The notes under the pieces were generated by a model. It was not told the DNA's origin. It searched no databases and saw nothing but the letters and a program-made list of their open reading frames with translations. The position numbers were made by a program, and so were the translations under genes. From Agrobacterium tumefaciens (GTDB taxonomy: Bacteria; Pseudomonadota; Alphaproteobacteria; Rhizobiales; Rhizobiaceae), in the NCBI GenBank assembly GCA_025560025.1, contig CP048485.1, positions 806,001-870,000 on the forward strand: a stretch of 64,000 nt of DNA, in the 5' to 3' direction. This document shows positions 9,872-20,580 of the stretch, one piece after another (position 1 is the first letter of the stretch; each line of letters begins with the position of its first letter).

Positions 9872-11228
9872 ACTTCGCGTCGAGCAGGTCCTTGACCTCA
9901 AGCAGGACGAACTCGTTGTCATCGGCCTTGTCCAGCGCACGGCCGGCGGAGAAGGGCAGGTTGTTGTCGTTGCCGACGATGATATGCGTGGCGTCAACGC
10001 GATCGACATTCTCGATGGTGACGAAAGGCATGTCGTAGAAACCGTTGCTGCCGCCCTGACGCTTCTTGTTATCAGGATCGGAGATTTTCAGCAGATCGAT
10101 ATAGCCGATCTTGCGCGCGGCCTTGCCGACATTGGCGTCATTGAACTCGATCTTGTAGATGCGCTTGACCTTGGAGGGCACGGCAAAGCAGTTTGCTTCC
10201 GGCTTCTTCGGGTCGGCGCAGGCCTTGTCGGCGGTGCCGGCGCCATTGTCACGCTCGATCACCAGCGCCGTGCTGTCGTCCAGCATGTTGAAGTCGCCGA
10301 TGGCTTCGCCGCCTTGGGCCAGCGGGTAAAGCCAGGTGCGGCCGGTCCATTCCTTCTTGGCGGTGTCGAGTTCGATGATGCGCAGTGCGGTCGAACCGTC
10401 TTCGGTTTTCTCCACCTGGCCGTCGGCGGTGTAGAGCGGGCCTTCGAGAAGGCCATAGAGCCTGGAGCCATCCTTGGAGAGCGCCATGCCTTCATAACCG
10501 CCTGAACGCTTCAGGTTGAAGGCCGGCATTTTCTGTGTCGGGTTGCCGGGCAGTGCCAGGGTCGGATGATCCGGGGACTTCACCTCGATGTCGCCGGCCT
10601 TGGTGGTGATGACGTCGGTCAACTTGCCGTCGCGGGTGAATTTCAGGATGTAAGGCCCGAATTCCTCGCCCACCCAGAAACCATCGGCAACCGGCTGAAT
10701 GGATTCGACGTCGAAATCCGCACCCGTCAGGTAACGCTTGCTCGAGCCTTCCAGAACGATCGGGAAGGGCGCCTTCATATCAGGGTCGGAGAGGAAAACG
10801 GTTTCAAGCGCATTGACCTTGCCGGCGTCCCAGTCGAATTTCAGATGGTGAAGCATCAGCATGGCGTCGCTGGAATTGAGCTTGGAACCGAAACCATTGT
10901 CGGAAAGGCTCCAGAAGCTGCCATCGGCCATGGCCTTGATGCCGGAAAAGCCCTGCATCGGCTGGCCGTTGAACGGCATGGAAAGGCCGGTGAGGCGCAC
11001 ACCGTCCTTGCCAGGCACGGTGCCGAGACCTTCGGCGCGCTTGCGGTCGGCCGTCGTGAACTTGGCGGAGGTCTTGAGGTGCTCCGGCGCATCGGCGGGT
11101 GCTGCGATGATGGTATTGGCCGGCAGAATGGCGTGGGAGACCAGCTTTGCCGGAAACTCCTTCTCAGCCGCATGCGAAGCGGTGGCGAGCGCAAGAAGAG
11201 CGCAGGATGCGAAAAGAACGTGCTTCAT
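9870..11228 (-). CDS. Periplasmic esterase-like/phytase-like beta-propeller protein
   Basis: A 452-residue protein with a clear Sec signal peptide (MKHVLFASCALLALATASHA, cleavage after the AxA). The mature part matches the esterase-like phytase family (PF13449 type): GLSMPFNGQPMQGFSGIK, DGSFWSLSDNGFG, a GFWVGEEFGPYI strand, and GYEGMALSKDGSRLYGLLEG. Such proteins are periplasmic phosphodiesterase or phytase relatives; the substrate is unproven. It stands alone with its own upstream region. Confidence 0.8.
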   Translation of the reverse strand: MKHVLFASCALLALATASHAAEKEFPAKLVSHAILPANTIIAAPADAPEHLKTSAKFTTADRKRAEGLGTVPGKDGVRLTGLSMPFNGQPMQGFSGIKAMADGSFWSLSDNGFGSKLNSSDAMLMLHHLKFDWDAGKVNALETVFLSDPDMKAPFPIVLEGSSKRYLTGADFDVESIQPVADGFWVGEEFGPYILKFTRDGKLTDVITTKAGDIEVKSPDHPTLALPGNPTQKMPAFNLKRSGGYEGMALSKDGSRLYGLLEGPLYTADGQVEKTEDGSTALRIIELDTAKKEWTGRTWLYPLAQGGEAIGDFNMLDDSTALVIERDNGAGTADKACADPKKPEANCFAVPSKVKRIYKIEFNDANVGKAARKIGYIDLLKISDPDNKKRQGGSNGFYDMPFVTIENVDRVDATHIIVGNDNNLPFSAGRALDKADDNEFVLLEVKDLLDAK

Positions 11229-11368
11229 GATGGAGACCCCTCATTTCCTGTTGAAGACAGGATTGAGGCGATATGGTCGTCGCATGACAGGCAGGTGATT
11301 GTCGTTTGAAGCTTTGATGAATTTTGATGACGATGCCCTAAAAAGCCAGTATCGCCCCGCGTCTTGGC

Positions 11369-12397
11369 TTAAGCAGCAGGGGCCTGATACTGGCTGAGCG
11401 TACACACGCCGAGCGTCTGGCCGCGGCCCTTGACCGCGTGTTCGCCGAGATATTCGCTGCGCACGCCCTTGGGAAGCACCAGCTGATGCGCAAGATCGGC
11501 GGAAATCAGCACGGGGTGTCCCAGCATCTTGCTCAGCGATTCGAGTCGCGAGGTCGTGTTCACCGTATCGCCGAAATAGGTGATCTTGTGATGGTCAACG
11601 CCGATTTCGGCGGTGATGACCGGTCCGCCATGGATGGCGAAGCGCAGGCGCGGCACTTCGCCGAAGCGGGCAAGCCACATGTCGCGATTGCTTTCTATGG
11701 TCGCCTGGACGTCGAAAACGCAGCGCACGCAGGCCGCTCGCCTTATCGCCATGTGATAGGGCCAGGTGATGATGGCGGCGTCGCCGATATAGTCGTCGAT
11801 GACGCCGCCGTGTTTTCTGACTGGCGCGGCATAGCTTGCGAAGATTTCACCGAGAAACTCCTGCGCCTTCAGGTCGCCATGGGTTTCGGCGAAGGAGGTG
11901 GAGCCGACGAGATCGATGAAGATGAAGACCCGGTCTTCGCTCACCGGGCGTCTGTAGCGCCCGAGAATGAGGTCGATGAAGATATCGCGGCCCAGAAGCT
12001 CGCGCACCCGCATGATGAAAACGATGATGCCGCAGACGATGAGGGTAAAGACGAGGGTCTGCACCTCGGCGTGCACCGCCCGCTTCCAGGTGCCGGGAAA
12101 TATCCCGCTCAGCCACAGGATCGTGCCGCCGAGCCCGAAACCGCAAAAGACGAGAATGGCATAGATGATGAGGCCAACGGCGATATAGGCCGGTGTCGGC
12201 AAAGCACTGACCTGCCGCGACAGGCCGGGCATGATGTAACCGCGCTCGAAAGCAAGGATGGGCGTGCAGGCGAACAGCGCATAGGTAGCACCGATCAGCG
12301 CGCCGCCGCCATATTCCAGAAGCGCATAGGCCACGCCGCTGCCGGCCACGGCAACGAAGAGCACCACGTAATCCAGAATGGGCAGCAATTTTCTCAT
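11369..12397 (-). CDS. Membrane-bound adenylate/guanylate cyclase domain protein
   Basis: A 342-residue protein with about four membrane segments in residues 8-130 and a class III cyclase domain from about 155. The first metal Asp is in FIFIDLVGSTSF (D162) and the second in YIGDAA (D206); the late motif FGDTVNTTSRLE keeps the Asp, Asn and Arg expected for catalysis. The residue normally a purine-reading Lys before the IGD motif is Asp (D202), so nucleotide preference or activity may be unusual. It is monocistronic. Confidence 0.85.
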   Translation of the reverse strand: MRKLLPILDYVVLFVAVAGSGVAYALLEYGGGALIGATYALFACTPILAFERGYIMPGLSRQVSALPTPAYIAVGLIIYAILVFCGFGLGGTILWLSGIFPGTWKRAVHAEVQTLVFTLIVCGIIVFIMRVRELLGRDIFIDLILGRYRRPVSEDRVFIFIDLVGSTSFAETHGDLKAQEFLGEIFASYAAPVRKHGGVIDDYIGDAAIITWPYHMAIRRAACVRCVFDVQATIESNRDMWLARFGEVPRLRFAIHGGPVITAEIGVDHHKITYFGDTVNTTSRLESLSKMLGHPVLISADLAHQLVLPKGVRSEYLGEHAVKGRGQTLGVCTLSQYQAPAA

Positions 12398-12580
12398 ATC
12401 GGTTCTTGATCTCGGGAAGGGAAGCCCGCCGTTCCCGCCGGGCGAAGCTTCTGTTCAGGTCATATGCGACATTAATGCGGAAAATGCGCTGCAAAAAGTG
12501 ACCTTTCGGTAAGGTCACATGAAGGATTGGAAAGGTTGTTGCCCTGTTGCCGCAAAACGGGTGCTGATATCGCGCTACGT

Positions 12581-13189
12581 CTAATAGGATGTTCTGTAAT
12601 AGACTGTTTCAAGCGGGGATTGCGGTCGGTCGTCCGGCGAGTGGTTCGACCATTTGACCGGAAAGGCGGCAAAGCGCAGCCGGTTGCCCTCTATCCATGC
12701 CCGGTCGAACAGGGTTTCTCCTCTGCCGGCGAAAGTGATTGCCGCGCAGGTTTTGCCGTCGACATCGAAAGGAATATTCTCTTTCCAGCCGCTCAGGCCA
12801 CAACCGGTGCCTTTCGGGTCGCCATTATAATGGTCGACGACAGCGGGGTCGTTCGGCGTCAAGGTGATCGAGGTGACGGTATGGGCAAACAGCAGGCTGT
12901 CATGGTCTTTCAGCCCGCCATCCAGCGCGCCTTCGTAACGCACCTGTACAGTGGGCTGCTGGCAGCTGTTGCGGGCGTAAATCTGCGAGACGGCATGCAT
13001 GCTTTCGCCGCGTATCGTGATGCGCGTAACGATGCCGTGCCGGTCATTCTTGCCGATCTTCAGACAGTCGGTCGTCCATTCTCCCTGAAGATCGACCTTG
13101 CCATCGTCGGCGTGGGTGCTTGCGGGGGCAGGGAGGATGCCTGCGACCGCCACGGAGGCGGCCACCAGAAGCGTGCTGGCAGGTTTCAT
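12581..13189 (-). CDS. Secreted hypothetical protein
   Basis: A 202-residue protein with an N-terminal signal peptide (MKPASTLLVAASVAVAGILP) and a mature domain with two cysteine pairs (DCLK...NSCQ and GCGLS...KTCAA) that may form disulfides. The function is unknown. The start is the ATG at 13187-13189 with GAGGGT upstream; the frame opens seven codons earlier at a TTG. It precedes no obvious partner; rnd lies upstream on the same strand. Confidence 0.6.
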   Translation of the reverse strand: MKPASTLLVAASVAVAGILPAPASTHADDGKVDLQGEWTTDCLKIGKNDRHGIVTRITIRGESMHAVSQIYARNSCQQPTVQVRYEGALDGGLKDHDSLLFAHTVTSITLTPNDPAVVDHYNGDPKGTGCGLSGWKENIPFDVDGKTCAAITFAGRGETLFDRAWIEGNRLRFAAFPVKWSNHSPDDRPQSPLETVYYRTSY

Positions 13190-13268
13190 GGCAATACCCT
13201 CAAAGCGCAACTATCGGCACAGAGATGGAATGCGATGCGGGCGAAATTACGGTCCGGCGTGCGGGCGA

Positions 13269-14429
13269 TTACGGCTCGCTCGCTGCCACCTCAACCGCCT
13301 CGACCTTCTTGCCGGCGAAACGCAGCGCCACTTCGCCGTTGATGAGTTTCAGCGCCACATCACCGAAGAGTTCCCGCCGCCAGCCGGTCAATGCGGCCAC
13401 GCTCGCCTTCTCGCCCTCCGAGGCGATCTTGTCCAGATCCTCGCTATTGGCGATGACCTTGGCGGCGACGCCATGCTTGTCGGCGGTCAGCTTCAGGAGG
13501 ACCTTCAGCAGTTCCACGGCAGCACCCGAGCCTTCCGGCGCATGGCTGTGACGCGGTGCCTTCGGCATGTCTTCCTTGGGAAGCGCCAGCGCCGCATTCA
13601 CGGTTTCGATGATGGCCGTGCCGGAAGCGGAACGCTCCCAGCCCTTCGGGATGGTGCGAAGCCGCGACAGGGCCTCGGCGTCTTTCGGCTGCTGCTGGGC
13701 GATTTCGAAGATCGCATCGTCCTTCAGCACGCGTGAACGCGGCACGTTGCGCGACCGCGCCTCACGCTCGCGCCAGGCGGCGACGAATTTGAGGATCGCA
13801 AGTTCCGTCGGCTTGCGCAGACGCGATTTCAGCCGCAGCCACGCATCGTCGGGATGCATGTCGTAGGTATCGCGCGATTCCAGAATATCCATCTCTTCTG
13901 TCAACCACAGCGAGCGGCCTTCGCGCTCCAGCTGCGCCTTCAGCGCCAGATAGACATCGCGCAGATGGGTCACGTCGGCCAGCGCGTAATCCAGCTGCTT
14001 GTCGGTCAGCGGGCGGCGGCTCCAGTCGGTGAAACGCGAGGATTTGTCGATCTGCACATTCTTGATCTTCTGCACTAGCTGATCGTAGGAGATCGAATCG
14101 CCGAAACCGCAGACCATGGCGGCGACCTGGGTGTCGAAGATCGGATGCGGAATAAGCCCGCCGAGATGGTAGATGATTTCGATATCCTGGCGCGCGGCGT
14201 GGAAAACCTTCACGACGGCAGGATTGGCCATGAGCTCGAAAAGCGGGGTCAGGTCGAGACCCTTGGCGAGCGGATCGACCAGCACCTCGAGCGTCGGGCT
14301 CGCCATCTGCACAAGGCAGAGTTCCGGCCAGAAGGTCGTTTCCCGCAGAAATTCGGTGTCGATGGTGATGAATTCCGATTTCGCCAGTTCCGTGCAGGCT
14401 TCGGCGAGGGCGGCAGTCGTTTCAATCAT
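13269..14429 (-). CDS. rnd: Ribonuclease D
   Basis: A 386-residue 3'-5' exoribonuclease of tRNA maturation. The DEDD exonuclease motifs are visible: FITIDTEF (motif I), NPAVVKVFHAARQDIEII (motif II) and YALADVTHL (motif III). An HRDC-like helical domain follows with WREREARSRNVPRSRVLKDD. The start MIETTAALAEAC at 14427-14429 matches the family; a frame extension to 14489 is not conserved-looking. Confidence 0.92.
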   Translation of the reverse strand: MIETTAALAEACTELAKSEFITIDTEFLRETTFWPELCLVQMASPTLEVLVDPLAKGLDLTPLFELMANPAVVKVFHAARQDIEIIYHLGGLIPHPIFDTQVAAMVCGFGDSISYDQLVQKIKNVQIDKSSRFTDWSRRPLTDKQLDYALADVTHLRDVYLALKAQLEREGRSLWLTEEMDILESRDTYDMHPDDAWLRLKSRLRKPTELAILKFVAAWREREARSRNVPRSRVLKDDAIFEIAQQQPKDAEALSRLRTIPKGWERSASGTAIIETVNAALALPKEDMPKAPRHSHAPEGSGAAVELLKVLLKLTADKHGVAAKVIANSEDLDKIASEGEKASVAALTGWRRELFGDVALKLINGEVALRFAGKKVEAVEVAASEP

Positions 14430-14511
14430 TGCAAATGGCCACTCGTGAAAATTATCCGTCTTACTTTCCCTTTGCCGGGCGCATGTCAATACAAAGCCCG
14501 CTTTTGAAGGC

Positions 14512-15783
14512 TTAAGGATCGTTTTTCTCGGGCGGATTTGGCTCCTGCCCGTCCTTTTTGGGCGGCGGGGGCGCTGCGAGCTTCTGGAAATAGGCGGATG
14601 TGCGCAAAAGCGAGCGGAACCGCCAGTTCCTCTCCTCCACGGGAACGCCCTCGCGCACCCGCAGCCGGTATATGGTGTAGGCGATGAAAACGATCTGGAT
14701 CGCGGCCGTATAGCTGAACAGCGCTTTCGGACCGAACTGGTCGATCAGCACGGAGGCAAGCAGCGGCCCGACGGTTGCGCCCACCGACCAGAAGAACAGC
14801 AGCCCGGCGGAAACCATCGCATGTTCGCCCTCCTTGGCATGGTCGTTGCCGTGAGCGGAACTCAACGAATAGAGCGGCAGGGCGAAGGCGCCAAAGATGA
14901 AGACACCGATGATGTTGCTCCACTCATCCGTGCCGGCAAAGAAGGCGAGAAACAGGCCGACGATCACCGACCCGGCCGTGGTGGCGAGAATGATGATGCG
15001 CCGGTCGTAGCGGTCGGAATAGACGCCGAGCGGATATTGCAGCACCACGCCGCCGATGATGCCGGCGCTCATGAAGGTGGCGATGGCGGTGACGGAAAGC
15101 CCGATCTGTTCGGCATAGATCGGGCCGATATTGCGAAACGCCGCCATGCTGAGACCGACGGCCACGCAGCCGACCACGGCAAGCGGCGAGATGCGCCAGA
15201 CCGCGAAGAGATTGAAGGGAATCTGTTTCGGCGGCGCGGGGTTGGATTTGTCGGCAAGCGAGATCGGCACCAGCGACAGCGTGAGCGCCATGGCGATCAG
15301 CGAAAATACCACCGGTCCGTCGATGCCGGCGACGGGAATCATATATTGTGCGAGCGTCACGGAGCCGAGATCGACGAAGCGATAGATGGAGAGCGTGCGC
15401 GCCCTGTTGGAATTCGTCACCTGCGCGTTGATCCAGCTTTCTATCGCCGCGAAAAGACAGGCGACAGCAATGCCGATGACGAAACGCATCAGCATCCAGA
15501 ACAGCGGATGAATGACCAGCGGCATGGCGATCGACGCGGCCGACGCGACGGCCGCCATGGTGGCGAAGGTGCGGATATGGCCGATCTTGCGCAGAAGCCG
15601 CGTCACCGAAATGCAGCCAAGCGCAAATCCGATGCTGTAGGCGGCGCTGATGAGGCCGATGGTGCTGGCCGAAAATCCTTCGGAGAGGCCACGCAAGGCT
15701 ATATAGGTTCCCTGCAGGCCGTTACCGCCGATCAGAATGCCGGCGGTGACGAGAAGCGGGATAAGAGGTCTGATCTGGCTCAT
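14512..15783 (-). CDS. MFS transporter, YcaD-like
   Basis: A 423-residue, twelve-helix major facilitator carrier. It begins MSQIRPLIPLLVTAGILIGG, has the loop 2-3 region LLRKIGHIR and the mid-protein VYSDRYDRR motif between helices 8 and 9, and ends in a charged cytosolic tail rich in Pro and Lys. The pattern resembles YcaD/DhaQ-type carriers of unknown substrate. The open frame extends to 15912, but the ATG at 15781-15783 is the plausible start. It is divergent from aspS. Confidence 0.8.
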   Translation of the reverse strand: MSQIRPLIPLLVTAGILIGGNGLQGTYIALRGLSEGFSASTIGLISAAYSIGFALGCISVTRLLRKIGHIRTFATMAAVASAASIAMPLVIHPLFWMLMRFVIGIAVACLFAAIESWINAQVTNSNRARTLSIYRFVDLGSVTLAQYMIPVAGIDGPVVFSLIAMALTLSLVPISLADKSNPAPPKQIPFNLFAVWRISPLAVVGCVAVGLSMAAFRNIGPIYAEQIGLSVTAIATFMSAGIIGGVVLQYPLGVYSDRYDRRIIILATTAGSVIVGLFLAFFAGTDEWSNIIGVFIFGAFALPLYSLSSAHGNDHAKEGEHAMVSAGLLFFWSVGATVGPLLASVLIDQFGPKALFSYTAAIQIVFIAYTIYRLRVREGVPVEERNWRFRSLLRTSAYFQKLAAPPPPKKDGQEPNPPEKNDP

Positions 15784-15973
15784 TGCGGGCCGACTCGGTT
15801 TGGCGGGCTGATTAGGACTATCTAAAGCCAAGGAGGGGGAAAGGACAGCCAGAAGGCGACATTGTTGTGCTTTGCCTTGACAAATCAGGCTGGCCATGCG
15901 CTTTTCCGGCAAATTTCGACAGTGCCGCCCATCTGGCCTCCATCAGGCCCACGACACGTTCCAGGATAAAAAA

Positions 15974-17761
15974 ATGCATCGTTACCGCAGCCACACCTGT
16001 GCCGCTCTCCGCAAGTCCGACGTCGGCGAAACCGTTCGCCTTTCCGGTTGGGTTCATCGCGTGCGAGATCATGGCGGCGTTCTCTTCATAGACCTTCGCG
16101 ACCATTACGGCATCACCCAGGTGGTAGCCGATCCTGACAGCCCGGCCTTCAAGGTTGCCGAGACGGTTCGCGGTGAATGGGTCATCCGCATCGATGGCCT
16201 CGTCAAGGCGCGCTCGGAAGACACCGTCAACAAGGGCATGGCGACCGGCGAGATCGAGCTTTATGCGCAGGAAATCGAGGTTCTCGGCGTTGCCAAGGAA
16301 CTGCCGCTGCCGGTCTTCGGCGAGCCTGACTATCCTGAAGACGTTCGCCTGAAATACCGCTTCCTCGATCTTCGTCGCGAAACGCTGCACAAGAACATCG
16401 TCAAGCGCACGCAGATCATCTCCGCGATGCGCACCGGCATGGCCGATGCCGGTTTCGCCGAATATACGACGCCGATCCTCACCGCTTCCTCGCCGGAAGG
16501 CGCGCGCGACTTCCTCGTGCCCTCGCGCATCCATGAAGGCAAGTTCTTCGCCCTGCCGCAGGCGCCGCAGCAGTACAAGCAGCTTCTGATGGTGGCCGGT
16601 TTCGACCGTTATTTCCAGATCGCGCCATGCTTCCGCGATGAAGACCCGCGCGCCGACCGCCTGCCGGGCGAGTTCTACCAGCTCGACGTCGAAATGAGCT
16701 TCGTGACCCAGGAAGATGTCTGGACCACGATGGAGCCGATGATGACGGCCGTGTTCGAGAAATTCGCCGAAGGCAAGCCGGTTACGAAACAGTGGCCGCG
16801 CATTCCCTATGACGAGGCGATCCGCAAATATGGCTCCGACAAGCCGGACCTGCGCAACCCGATCGTCATGGAAGCCGTGACCGAACATTTCGATGGTTCG
16901 GGCTTCAAGGTCTTCGCCAACATGATCGCTTCCAACCCCAAGGTTCAGGTCTGGGCCATCCCGGCCAAGACCGGTGGTTCGCGCGCTTTCTGCGACCGCA
17001 TGAACGCATGGGCGCAGTCTCAGGGCCAGCCTGGCCTCGGCTATATCTTCTGGAAGGAAGAGGACGGCAAGGTCGGCGGTTCCGGTCCGCTCGCCAAGAA
17101 TATCGGCGAAGAACGCACCGAGGCGCTGCGCCAGCAGCTCGGCCTTGAGGCAGGCGATGCCTGCTTCTTCGTCGCCGGCGATCCCGCCAAGTTCTACAAG
17201 TTCGCCGGCGAGGCGCGCACCCGCGCTGCCGACGAGCTGAACCTGATCGACCGCGACCGTTTCGAAATGTGCTGGATCGTCGATTTCCCCTTCTTCGAAT
17301 ATAACGAGGAAGAAAAGAAGATCGACTTCGCCCATAACCCCTTCTCCATGCCGCAGGGCGGTCTGGAAGCGCTGGAAGGACAGGATCCGCTCTCCATCAA
17401 GGCGTTCCAGTATGACGCGGTCTGCAACGGCTTCGAAATCGCCTCCGGCTCGATCCGTAACCAGTCGCCCGAGCTGATGGTCAAGGCCTTCGAAAAGGTG
17501 GGCCTGTCGCAGAGCGATGTGGAAGAGCGCTTCGGCGGTCTCTACCGTGCCTTCCAGTACGGCGCGCCTCCGCATGGCGGTTGCGCATTCGGCATCGACC
17601 GTGTCGTCATGCTGCTGGTTGGCGCGAAGAACCTGCGCGAAATCACGCTGTTCCCGATGAACCAGCAGGCACAGGACCTCCTGATGAACGCGCCGTCGCC
17701 GGCAACGCCGACCCAGCTTCGTGAGCTGGCGCTGCGCGTCGTTCCGTCCAAGAAGGACTGA
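15974..17761 (+). CDS. aspS: Aspartyl-tRNA synthetase
   Basis: A 595-residue class IIb synthetase that charges tRNA-Asp. The OB-fold anticodon domain ([23 protein letters not shown]) is followed by motif 2 [10 protein letters not shown] with [12 protein letters not shown], a GAD insertion domain and motif 3 GIDRVVMLL near the C-terminus. The ATG at 15974 has AGGA eight bases upstream. Many alphaproteobacterial AspRS also charge tRNA-Asn; the sequence alone does not decide this. One base separates it from the next gene. Confidence 0.96.
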   Translation: MHRYRSHTCAALRKSDVGETVRLSGWVHRVRDHGGVLFIDLRDHYGITQVVADPDSPAFKVAETVRGEWVIRIDGLVKARSEDTVNKGMATGEIELYAQEIEVLGVAKELPLPVFGEPDYPEDVRLKYRFLDLRRETLHKNIVKRTQIISAMRTGMADAGFAEYTTPILTASSPEGARDFLVPSRIHEGKFFALPQAPQQYKQLLMVAGFDRYFQIAPCFRDEDPRADRLPGEFYQLDVEMSFVTQEDVWTTMEPMMTAVFEKFAEGKPVTKQWPRIPYDEAIRKYGSDKPDLRNPIVMEAVTEHFDGSGFKVFANMIASNPKVQVWAIPAKTGGSRAFCDRMNAWAQSQGQPGLGYIFWKEEDGKVGGSGPLAKNIGEERTEALRQQLGLEAGDACFFVAGDPAKFYKFAGEARTRAADELNLIDRDRFEMCWIVDFPFFEYNEEEKKIDFAHNPFSMPQGGLEALEGQDPLSIKAFQYDAVCNGFEIASGSIRNQSPELMVKAFEKVGLSQSDVEERFGGLYRAFQYGAPPHGGCAFGIDRVVMLLVGAKNLREITLFPMNQQAQDLLMNAPSPATPTQLRELALRVVPSKKD

Positions 17762-17762
17762 T

Positions 17763-18239
17763 ATGGTGAAGACGCTGCTCGACCGCGTTCGTGCAGCCTT
17801 CACCCGTGCATTGGCGGCCGCACTTGCGGCCGCTTTTGCGTTCTGGGTCGCGCATCGGTGGCTGGGCCATCCGCAACCCGTCTTTGCCGCAATCAGCGCG
17901 CTTATCTGCCTTGCTCCGGGAATTCCAAGCCATGTTCGTCAGGGCCTTGGCCAGATGGTTGGTGTCACCATTGGTATTCTCGTCGGGGAGATTGCGCTCC
18001 TCGTCCCGCATGATGTCGCTGAAATCAGGCTGGCCTCGGCGACCTTCATCGCCATGATCCTCGCCTCCATGTTCGGCCTGCCGCCGGTCGTGCCGATACA
18101 GGCTGGCGCTTCGGCCATGCTGGTGCTCTTGATGGGGCCGCAGGCTGCCGGTTTTGTCCGTTTTGTCGATGTGATCGTGGGTGTGGCGACCGGTGTGGCC
18201 GTAGCCCTCATCTTCTTTCGCGAGCGGCTGAAGCTCTAG
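17763..18239 (+). CDS. FUSC-like/aromatic acid exporter family membrane protein
   Basis: A 158-residue protein with four to five hydrophobic helices and the family-type segment HPQPVFAAISALICLAPGIP followed by GVTIGILVGEIA. It resembles the membrane half of FUSC/aromatic-acid exporter proteins; full-length FUSC proteins are larger, so this is a short single-domain form. It starts one base after the aspS stop and is probably cotranscribed, though no functional link is known. Confidence 0.7.
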   Translation: MVKTLLDRVRAAFTRALAAALAAAFAFWVAHRWLGHPQPVFAAISALICLAPGIPSHVRQGLGQMVGVTIGILVGEIALLVPHDVAEIRLASATFIAMILASMFGLPPVVPIQAGASAMLVLLMGPQAAGFVRFVDVIVGVATGVAVALIFFRERLKL

Positions 18240-18342
18240 CGGTCTTGTCATAAAACCTTAATTAAACTGACAAATCCGGTAGAGGAGTTCTTAAGCCTTC
18301 TCAATCATTCATCCCATCGTGAAATCTGCAAACGAGGGTTGA

Positions 18343-20454
18343 ATGTTTTCGCTGATCTCGACGTTTAAAATTGCGCATCGCGTATCCATGCTCGCACTGG
18401 CTGCGCTGTGCGGGATCGCCGTCATCGCGGGCATGCTGCTCTGGCAAAGACAGATGGAGGCGCGTTATCGCGTCGCCGAAGAGACGCTGATCGAGCGGGA
18501 CGGGGTGCTGGCGGCGCTGGAGGACGGTTTGCATGAAAGCCGTCTTCACCAGAGAGATTTTCTGCTGACCCGCGATATGAAATCCGTTGCGCGGTTTGAC
18601 CAGACCATGGATCAGGTCCGGCAATCTTTGAACCATCTCGCAGACGAGGCGACACCGCAGACCCGGACGCGGCTCGAAGCGCTCGCGCAGGGTGCTGCTG
18701 CCTATTCCGACCGCATGAAGGCGCTGGTCGCCAAGAATGCGGAACTGGGCCTCACGCCGACAGAGGGCCTTGAGGGCGCCATGCGCAATGGTGTGCATTC
18801 CATCGAAAAGCTCATCGATGCCGTCGCCAATGCCGAAATCCGTGCCAGCATGCTGATGATGCGCCGGCATGAAAAGGATTTCATTTTGCGGCGCGATGAA
18901 GCCTACACGGGCAAACATGCCGCCGAGGTGGAAACCTTCAAGGCGCTGGTGAAGCAGGAATACCGGCCGGGCGCGGAGCGCCAGCGCATCATGGATGCTC
19001 TGGAAATTTACACTGCCTCCTTCCGCTTTTATGCGCAGGCCGTGCTGGAGGAGCAGAAGGCGCGCGAAACGGTCGCCACTGCGTATAATGCGCTGCTGCC
19101 CGTTGTCGCGGATATTTCCACGGCCTATCAGCAGGAGCGGGAAGCCAGCGCGCTGAAAAATCAGACTGCGGCGGAAACAACCGTTTCCATCGTTGTCGCG
19201 CTTATCGCGCTCGCCGTTATCAGCCTTTTTGCCGGAGTTTATCTCATTGGCCGTTCGATAACCCGTCCAGCCACCGCCATTACCGGCGCGATGCGTCGTC
19301 TGGCGGGAGGTGAGACGGAGCTCGACGTCCCCGGCCTTCGCCGCAGGGACGAGTTTGGCGCCATGGCGCAGGCGCTTGAGGTTTTTCGGCAGGCGGCCAT
19401 CGCCAAGATAGAGCTGGAGACCGAAGCCCTTGTCGCCCGCCGGCAGGCCGAAGAGGAAAAAGCGCGGTTCCAGCGCGAGGCGGAGGCCGAGGCGAAGACG
19501 CGGCTGATGCAGGCGACGACGGGACTTGCGGCGGCGCTGCATCGCCTTGCCGCCGGTGACCTCTCCTTCGAACTCCACGAGCCTTTCGCCCCGGATTTCG
19601 AAGCCCTGCGCCACGATCTCAACCGGACGATCCGCCAGCTCGATGCCGCCATGTCCGGTGTCGTGCAGTCGAGCGTGGCGATTGATGGCGGCAGCCAGGA
19701 GATCAGCCAGAGCGCTGCCGATCTCGCCCGCCGCACCGAGCAGCAGGCCGCCTCGCTGGAGGAAACCGCCGCCGCGCTGGATGAATTGACGACGAATATC
19801 CGCATTTCGGCGGAGCGTGCGGTGGAAGCCCGCGCGGTCGCCCATTCGGCAGACGAGGACGCCAGCCGCACGGCCGATCTCGTTGTCGATACGATCATGG
19901 CGATGGAAAAGATCGAACAGTCATCGGGCAAGATTGGCAGCATCATCAGCGTCATTGATGAGATTGCCTTTCAGACCAATCTTCTTGCACTCAATGCCGG
20001 TGTCGAGGCGGCACGTGCGGGCGAGGCGGGACGCGGTTTCGCCGTCGTTGCCCAGGAAGTGCGTGAACTGGCGCAACGCTCCGCAAAGGCGGCCGCCGAG
20101 ATCAAGGTGCTCATTCGCAACTCCGGTACGGAGGTGAAGGACGGTGCGCGTTTCGTGCGCGAAACAGGTGCCGCCCTGTCGCGTATCGGCGGCTCGGTCA
20201 AGACAATCAACGATCATATCGAGGCGATCGCCGTCGCCACGAAGGAGCAGTCGCTCGGCCTTTCCGAAATCAACGCCACCGTCAACCATCTGGATCAGGG
20301 CACGCAGCAGAACGCCGCCATGGTCGAGGAAAACAATGCCGCCAGCGCCATGCTGGCCGGCGAGACGGCGCGGCTGAAGGAACTGGTCTATCAATTTCAG
20401 CTGAGCGAGACGGACATGCAGATGCAGAGGATGAGCCAGCGCGAAGCGGCCTGA
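18343..20454 (+). CDS. Methyl-accepting chemotaxis protein
   Basis: A 703-residue transmembrane chemoreceptor. There is one N-terminal membrane helix (about 15-33), a helical periplasmic sensor resembling the bimodular HBM type (residues about 38-265), a second helix (about 280-305), HAMP ([19 protein letters not shown]), and a signalling domain with the conserved hairpin tip [37 protein letters not shown]. No C-terminal CheR pentapeptide is evident. The ligand is unknown. An intrinsic terminator follows closely. Confidence 0.93.
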   Translation: MFSLISTFKIAHRVSMLALAALCGIAVIAGMLLWQRQMEARYRVAEETLIERDGVLAALEDGLHESRLHQRDFLLTRDMKSVARFDQTMDQVRQSLNHLADEATPQTRTRLEALAQGAAAYSDRMKALVAKNAELGLTPTEGLEGAMRNGVHSIEKLIDAVANAEIRASMLMMRRHEKDFILRRDEAYTGKHAAEVETFKALVKQEYRPGAERQRIMDALEIYTASFRFYAQAVLEEQKARETVATAYNALLPVVADISTAYQQEREASALKNQTAAETTVSIVVALIALAVISLFAGVYLIGRSITRPATAITGAMRRLAGGETELDVPGLRRRDEFGAMAQALEVFRQAAIAKIELETEALVARRQAEEEKARFQREAEAEAKTRLMQATTGLAAALHRLAAGDLSFELHEPFAPDFEALRHDLNRTIRQLDAAMSGVVQSSVAIDGGSQEISQSAADLARRTEQQAASLEETAAALDELTTNIRISAERAVEARAVAHSADEDASRTADLVVDTIMAMEKIEQSSGKIGSIISVIDEIAFQTNLLALNAGVEAARAGEAGRGFAVVAQEVRELAQRSAKAAAEIKVLIRNSGTEVKDGARFVRETGAALSRIGGSVKTINDHIEAIAVATKEQSLGLSEINATVNHLDQGTQQNAAMVEENNAASAMLAGETARLKELVYQFQLSETDMQMQRMSQREAA

Positions 20455-20471
20455 TATAGGTCCAGCCATCG

Positions 20472-20505
20472 AAAAGCGGGTGCGCAACTTGCCGCCCGCT
20501 TTTTT
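20472..20505 (+). terminator. Intrinsic terminator after the chemoreceptor gene
   Basis: AAAAGCGGG pairs with CCCGCTTTT around a short loop and is followed by a run of T, eighteen bases after the chemoreceptor stop. Confidence 0.8.
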
Positions 20506-20525
20506 GCTGTTTATAGATGGGTTAC

Positions 20526-20580
20526 TCACCACGGACCCGGTGAAACCCCGGGTGGCTCTTCTGGCCGCCGATCCGCCAGA
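20526..20580 (+). promoter_or_regulatory. Structured leader upstream of sulP, candidate cis-regulatory RNA
   Basis: The leader can form a TCACC/GGTGA stem (20526-20530 with 20539-20543) or, exclusive of it, ACCCGG/CCGGGT (20535-20540 with 20548-20553). A third stem TCTGGC/GCCAGA lies at 20560-20580. The overlap of the first two stems gives a switch-like choice. It sits between the chemoreceptor terminator and the SulP start, so it should lie in the sulP transcript. I cannot assign it to a known riboswitch class. Confidence 0.4.

Noticed and set aside
15818-17803. 661-codon minus-strand frame opposite aspS
   Set aside because: Antisense to a complete aspartyl-tRNA synthetase and without recognisable domains.
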